Origin: Hydrogenophilaceae bacterium
Lineage (GTDB): Bacteria; Pseudomonadota; Alphaproteobacteria; Caulobacterales; Aquidulcibacteraceae
Assembly: GCA_013389015.1 (NCBI GenBank)
Contig: JACAEE010000160.1
Span: 1-44,607, forward strand
Length of the DNA stretch: 44,607 bases
Direction of reading: 5' to 3'
Made by a program: the position numbers and the translations under genes. The notes under the pieces are model-generated. The model searched no databases. It was not told the DNA's origin and saw only the letters and a list, made by a program, of their open reading frames with translations. Of this stretch, positions 40,588-44,607 are shown piece by piece (the stretch's first letter is position 1; each line of letters starts with the position of its first letter).

Positions 40588-42609
40588 TCAGCTCGACGTG
40601 ACGATCTGGTAAAGCGCATACACGATCACGAAGCCGAGCATGATCGCGCGCGCGATGTCCCAAAGCCCCCAAGGTTGGGGGGCGTTCAAGTCGAGAAACT
40701 TGCCGCCGGCGGTTCGGCCGGTGAAGACGACGTCGCTGCGATGGAGTTCGTCGACGAGTTCGCGGTACTGAGCGGCGGCGTCCGCCGGCAAGATCTCGGC
40801 GCGAATTTCGAGCGCCTGCTCCAGTTCGAAATCGCGCCTGCCGTGCGCGACGAGGCGCGTGGAGTATGTCGCCGCCGCGTTCTCTGTGACGCGGTCCCAC
40901 GGCGTGACGTCCCAGTCGATGGCGGTGCTGATGACGACGCGGCGCGCCGCGCGCATCGGCGCGCCCATGAAGATCGGGCAGCGCCGCTCTCCCGGCGGCA
41001 GCGGCGCGAGCGTGTCCTTGAGGAAGAGGTCGTAGGAGGCGAACTGGCTCGCGCGCTCGTCGATCGGCTTCCAGGCGTCTGGGATGTCGTAGCTCTCCGC
41101 GAGTTCGATTTCGTTCAAGGCGATGTCGTCGCGCACGATTTCCTGACGCATCTGGCGCGCCGCGGGGAAGGCGCGGCGGACATCCTCGGAATAGCGCTTG
41201 AAAATGGCGGATTCGCCGTCGCGGGCGATCCAGTCGCGCATCGCGTCGGCGCGGCCGCCGCGCAATATGGTGCGCCATTCGTAGCGCGCGGGCGCGTGCG
41301 GCGTGGCGCCCAGGTGAATCACCTCGCGCACGTCGAGCTCCTCGATCGGCGCGCGCGGCGCGATGGGCTCTAGCGCGTCGACGCCGTCCGCGAGCGGCAG
41401 GGCGGCGCCGAAATGCGCCTGGACGATGCGCTCCAGATCGCCCTGCTGGGGACTGCGCGTGGGGTCGAGCCAATGGCTCTTTCCATCGATCCGTACACGG
41501 ACGATACAATGGTCGAACGCGGCGGAACTGGGCAGCCATTGCGCGATTCCATCGCGGTCGATGGTGTTGACGAGGGCAGGGCACGCGTCCAGACCGACGC
41601 GGCGCGCGAGCGCGCAATAGAGCTTGGCGGCGTCTTTGCAGTCGCCGTAGCGGTTGGCCCAGATCGCCGTAACCGGGCGCGGGATGAGGCCGCCATCGCC
41701 GATGGAGACGGCGAGGTAGCGGATGCGCTCCTGCACGAAGCGCAGCAGCGCCGCGGCCCGATCGCCCGCCTTGGGGTTGGCCGCGGCGATGCCGTCGGCC
41801 TCGGCGGCAAGATCGTCGGGCAGGGGCGCGGCGTCCGCATAGGCGGGCGCGAATGCGGCCGCCACGGCCGCCCAGCTCGGCCACTCGGAGAATTGCAGAT
41901 CGGCGAACTGAATTGTGCCGGGCGGCGCGATCGGCTCGGCCTCTTTGCCCGGGCGGCGCACGACCCGCCAGCGCTGGTCGACGACGCCGTTCTCCCGGGT
42001 CGCCACCGGCGCGGGCGGGTCATTGAAGGCCTTGAAGGATACGGCGCGGCCCTCGGGCGTACGCATGCGGTGGCGCACGTCGAGCGCCCCGACGCTCCAT
42101 TCGAAGGTGATCCAGGCCGTGTGCATGTTGCGTTGGGAGGGGCGCATGCCGATGAGCGAGTATTCGGTCTCCACCACATCGCCGGCGCGGACGTCGGGAA
42201 GGACGGCGTGGATGGTGTGGAGGCCGTCGAAGACTTGGCTCTCGAGCTTGCGCTCGCGGCGGAAGATTTCGAAGCGTTCGCGCTGCGCATAGTCGAACGT
42301 CTCGGCGCCGCGGCGCACGCAGACCGCATGCACCTCGACCCGCTCGCTCGAGGGATCGAACGCGATCGAGAATTGCGCCGCGGCCTCGGCGCCGGCGCCG
42401 GCCGTGACGCGCACGGCGTTGCGGCAATACCACACGCGCTCGGGGCCGGTGAGGTCGACCTGGGTGTCGTTCAGGAGCAGGGCGCGGCCGCCGGCGGCGA
42501 AGCCGGGATCGATGGTCGCCGGCGCTTCGTATGGGGAGAGATCAACCCATGCCGGCGCCGGCGCGACGCTCACCTGTGCGCTAGCGCCCTGCAAAGTCTG
42601 CTGATCCAT
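40588..42609 (-). CDS. DUF3857 / transglutaminase-like protein with C-terminal TM helix
   Basis: A 673-residue protein. DUF3857 spans about 40-230 (RNMHTAWITFEWSV, VVETEYSLIGMRPS). A transglutaminase-like core spans about 265-385, with the Cys-His-Asp triad visible as Cys324 in YGDCKDAAKL, His367 in AAFDHCIVRV and Asp382 in SHWLDPT. A beta-rich domain follows, then one hydrophobic helix at the end (LWDIARAIMLGFVIVYALYQIV). No signal peptide is seen, although relatives are usually exported. With only a tail anchor, the catalytic part may be cytosolic. Substrate unknown: a protease or cross-linking role is possible. Confidence 0.88.
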   Translation of the reverse strand: MDQQTLQGASAQVSVAPAPAWVDLSPYEAPATIDPGFAAGGRALLLNDTQVDLTGPERVWYCRNAVRVTAGAGAEAAAQFSIAFDPSSERVEVHAVCVRRGAETFDYAQRERFEIFRRERKLESQVFDGLHTIHAVLPDVRAGDVVETEYSLIGMRPSQRNMHTAWITFEWSVGALDVRHRMRTPEGRAVSFKAFNDPPAPVATRENGVVDQRWRVVRRPGKEAEPIAPPGTIQFADLQFSEWPSWAAVAAAFAPAYADAAPLPDDLAAEADGIAAANPKAGDRAAALLRFVQERIRYLAVSIGDGGLIPRPVTAIWANRYGDCKDAAKLYCALARRVGLDACPALVNTIDRDGIAQWLPSSAAFDHCIVRVRIDGKSHWLDPTRSPQQGDLERIVQAHFGAALPLADGVDALEPIAPRAPIEELDVREVIHLGATPHAPARYEWRTILRGGRADAMRDWIARDGESAIFKRYSEDVRRAFPAARQMRQEIVRDDIALNEIELAESYDIPDAWKPIDERASQFASYDLFLKDTLAPLPPGERRCPIFMGAPMRAARRVVISTAIDWDVTPWDRVTENAAATYSTRLVAHGRRDFELEQALEIRAEILPADAAAQYRELVDELHRSDVVFTGRTAGGKFLDLNAPQPWGLWDIARAIMLGFVIVYALYQIVTSS
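41490..41501. other. TCCGTNNACGGA palindromic word, site 11
   Basis: TCCGTACACGGA, perfect arms, inside the DUF3857 gene, using CGT and GTA codons that are uncommon in this window. Confidence 0.8.
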
Positions 42610-42799
42610 CCGCGCCCCGTCGTCGGGGGACGTAACGCCACGAACCGCGTGCGCACAAGGGCGATTCGCGGCGGCCGGGCGGCAGGCGCGCTCCGCCGGC
42701 CGAAGCCGCAGGCGGTGAAGCGGCTGACGGGGTCCGATTCCGGCGGGCGCGTCACAGGCGATCTGCTAGATCGTCCATACGCCAAGAGGAGGCCCCCGC

Positions 42800-43612
42800 A
42801 TGAGCGCGCGACCGAATGACGCCAAAACCTTTCACGCCCTCCATTCCGGGCCCGGCCTGCTTGTGCTGGCGAACGCCTGGGACGCGCAATCGGCGCGGAT
42901 CGTCCAGGAGGCGGGCGGCAAGGCGATCGCGACCTCGAGCGCCGCAGTGGCCTGGAGCCATGGCTATGCGGACGGCCACTTCCTGCCGATGGACGTGCTG
43001 ACGGCGACGGTGCGTGAAATCGCGCGGGTCGTGACGGTTCCGATCAGCGTCGACATGGAGGGCGGCTATTCGGACGAGCCGGCGCGGGTGGGCGAGCATG
43101 TGCGCGCGATCATCGGCGCGGGCGGAATCGGGATGAACATCGAGGATTCGACGAAAGGCGCCGACCTTCTATGCCGCAAGATCGAGGCGGTGAAGCGCGC
43201 CGCGGCGGCGGAGGGCGTCGACTTCTTCGTCAATGCGCGGTGCGACGTCTATCTGCGTAAGCTCGCGGAGGGCGAAGCGGCGCAGGCGGAATCGATCGCG
43301 CGCGCGGGCGCCTACAAGAATGCAGGGGCTGACGGGTTCTTCCTGCCGGGGCCGACGGACATCGCGCTGTTCGAGGCCGTGGCGGCGGCGATCGGCATGC
43401 CGCTCAACGTGATGGCGCGGCCGGGCGCTCCGGGGCGCGCGGCGCTGGAGGCGGCCGGCGTCAAGCGGCTCTCGGCCGCGACCGCGCTCTCGCGCGGGGC
43501 GTACAACGCCGCCAAGGCGCTGGCGGAGGCGTTCCTGCGCGACGGCGACAGCGAGGCGCTTTCGAGGAACGCCGGGCCGGCGACCGATTTCAACGCGTGG
43601 TTCCGGACCTAG
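42800..43612 (+). CDS. Isocitrate lyase / PEP mutase superfamily enzyme
   Basis: A 270-residue TIM-barrel enzyme. LLVLANAWDAQSARIVQEAG and IATSSAAVAWSHGY open it. VPISVDMEGGYSDEP holds the acidic Mg-binding residues (Asp and Glu of DMEGGY), IGMNIEDSTKG the next, and FFVNARCDVYL follows. The loop that in 2-methylisocitrate lyase carries KKCGH is replaced by a sequence like oxaloacetate-decarboxylase or PEP-mutase relatives, so the reaction (C-C or C-P lyase) is not predictable. aagaggagg precedes the ATG. It lies 45 bases before polA. Confidence 0.9.
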   Translation: MSARPNDAKTFHALHSGPGLLVLANAWDAQSARIVQEAGGKAIATSSAAVAWSHGYADGHFLPMDVLTATVREIARVVTVPISVDMEGGYSDEPARVGEHVRAIIGAGGIGMNIEDSTKGADLLCRKIEAVKRAAAAEGVDFFVNARCDVYLRKLAEGEAAQAESIARAGAYKNAGADGFFLPGPTDIALFEAVAAAIGMPLNVMARPGAPGRAALEAAGVKRLSAATALSRGAYNAAKALAEAFLRDGDSEALSRNAGPATDFNAWFRT

Positions 43613-43657
43613 GACGCGGGGCTGACGCACGGCGCGCGAGGCCCTATCCTTGAGTCC

Positions 43658-44607
43658 ATGCCGGACACGCAGACGGCGGCTAAGGCCGCGAAGAATACCG
43701 AGGGCCCGATCCGTCTCTTCCTGGTGGATGGGTCAGGCTACATTTTCCGCGCCTATCACGCGCTGCCGCCGCTGACGCGGGCGTCGGACGGGGCGCCGGT
43801 CGGGGCGGTCGCCGGCTTCTGCAACATGCTGTTCAAATTCCTGGAGGACATGAAGGCGGCCGACAAGCCGACGCATCTCGCCGTCGTGTTCGACAAATCA
43901 GAGAAGACGTTCCGCAGCGAACTCTATCCGCAATACAAGGCGCAGCGGCCCCCGGCGCCGGAAGATCTGGCGCCGCAATTTCCGATGATCCGCGAGGCGA
44001 CGCGCGCTTTCGGCGTGCCGGCGATCGAGATCGACGGGTATGAAGCCGACGACATCATCGCCACCTATGCGCGCCAGGCCGCGCGCGAGGGGGCGACGGT
44101 GAAGATCGTGTCGTCCGACAAGGATCTGATGCAGCTCGTCGACGACGGCAGGATCGAGCTCTTTGATCCGATGAAGCAAAAGCCGCTCGGGCCGGAGGCG
44201 GTGATGGAGAAGTTCGGCGTAACGCCGGACAAGGTGATCGATGTGCAGGCGCTGATGGGCGACAGCGTCGACAATATTCCGGGCGCGCCGGGAATCGGGC
44301 CGAAAACGGCGGCGGAGCTGATCAATCAATATGGCGACCTGGAAACGCTGCTGGCGAAGGCCTCCGAGATCAAGCAGCCGAAGCGGCGCGAGACGCTCAT
44401 TCAGCACGCGGATCAAATCCGGCTCTCCAAGGACCTGGTGACGCTGTGCGATACGGTGGCGGGGCTTGAGGATTATCGCAGCTTCATCGCCGACGATCCC
44501 GATCCGGAGACGCTGCTCAAATTCCTCGACGAGATGGAGTTCAAGACGCTCGCGCGCCGGGTGCGGGAGAAACTCGCAAAGGAGGGCGGGGAAGCGCCGC
44601 CGATGGC
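43658..44607 (+). CDS. polA: DNA polymerase I (5' part, runs off the window)
   Basis: About 316 N-terminal residues of PolA. They cover the 5'-3' exonuclease domain that removes RNA primers and repair flaps. LFLVDGSGYIFRAYHALPPL holds the first metal Asp. VVFDKSEKTFRSELYPQYKAQRP is the conserved arch region. EIDGYEADDIIATYA and VSSDKDLMQLV supply the acidic cluster. LMGDSVDNIPGAPGIGPKTA is the helix-hairpin-helix DNA-binding motif. The 3'-5' exonuclease and polymerase domains lie beyond the edge. The start ATG at 43658 lacks a strong Shine-Dalgarno but fits the family. Confidence 0.97.
   Translation, partial: MPDTQTAAKAAKNTEGPIRLFLVDGSGYIFRAYHALPPLTRASDGAPVGAVAGFCNMLFKFLEDMKAADKPTHLAVVFDKSEKTFRSELYPQYKAQRPPAPEDLAPQFPMIREATRAFGVPAIEIDGYEADDIIATYARQAAREGATVKIVSSDKDLMQLVDDGRIELFDPMKQKPLGPEAVMEKFGVTPDKVIDVQALMGDSVDNIPGAPGIGPKTAAELINQYGDLETLLAKASEIKQPKRRETLIQHADQIRLSKDLVTLCDTVAGLEDYRSFIADDPDPETLLKFLDEMEFKTLARRVREKLAKEGGEAPPM

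Overview
The window looks like one stretch of chromosome from a GC-rich, flagellated, dimorphic-type alphaproteobacterium. The best single clue is a complete ctrA (30603-31298, minus), the cell-cycle master regulator of Caulobacterales, Hyphomonadales and relatives. It ends in the Ala-Ala used as a ClpXP tag and sits back to back with fliI-fliJ. The intergenic region between them is crowded with GANTC sites, the CcrM methylation sequence. Other lineage-consistent genes are ECF42/DGPF, a zf-CHCC protein, ExoD and the YdbH/YnbE/YdbL set. I lean towards Hyphomonadaceae or a related family, but this is inference. No rRNA, tRNA, insertion sequence, prophage or CRISPR array was seen, and no gene-free stretch exceeds 300 bases.

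Layout. 1-4.7 kb: the 5' part of an RGG-rich protein, a VUT transporter and rlmJ, a VOC protein, a BLUF photoreceptor, a small acetyltransferase, OmpW and an unknown protein. 4.9-13.8 kb: uvrB, an M48 lipoprotein protease, a UPF0114 membrane protein, an S9 peptidase, threonine ammonia-lyase, a secreted SH3 protein and a host-attachment-family protein. 13.9-19.1 kb: a secreted trypsin-like protease with three four-Cys repeats, a GST-FKBP-FKBP operon, cysQ and a UDP-glucuronate-epimerase-like gene. 19.2-24 kb: nadE with a strong operator-like inverted repeat, a degenerate EAL-like protein and hldE. 24.1-28.7 kb: a ydbH-ynbE-ydbL operon plus a fourth small membrane gene. ynbE is only 59 codons.

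28.9-33.4 kb: an M23 peptidase, ctrA and fliI-fliJ, linking cell cycle, cell-wall remodelling and flagellar export. 33.4-44.6 kb: a reductase-type epimerase, a relic of a VapC toxin, a YciI-ECF42 sigma pair, a PAP2 phosphatase, a GST, a RibD-like reductase, ExoD, an orphan ABC ATPase, a zinc-finger protein, a DUF3857 transglutaminase-like protein, a PEP-mutase-family enzyme and the start of polA.

The most unusual signal belongs to no gene. A 12-bp palindromic word, TCCGTNNRCGGA, occurs eleven times, ten of them inside genes and in all three codon phases. By base composition far fewer than one would be expected. Two families of long intergenic palindromic repeats are also present. No complete new defence or biosynthetic system was recognised.
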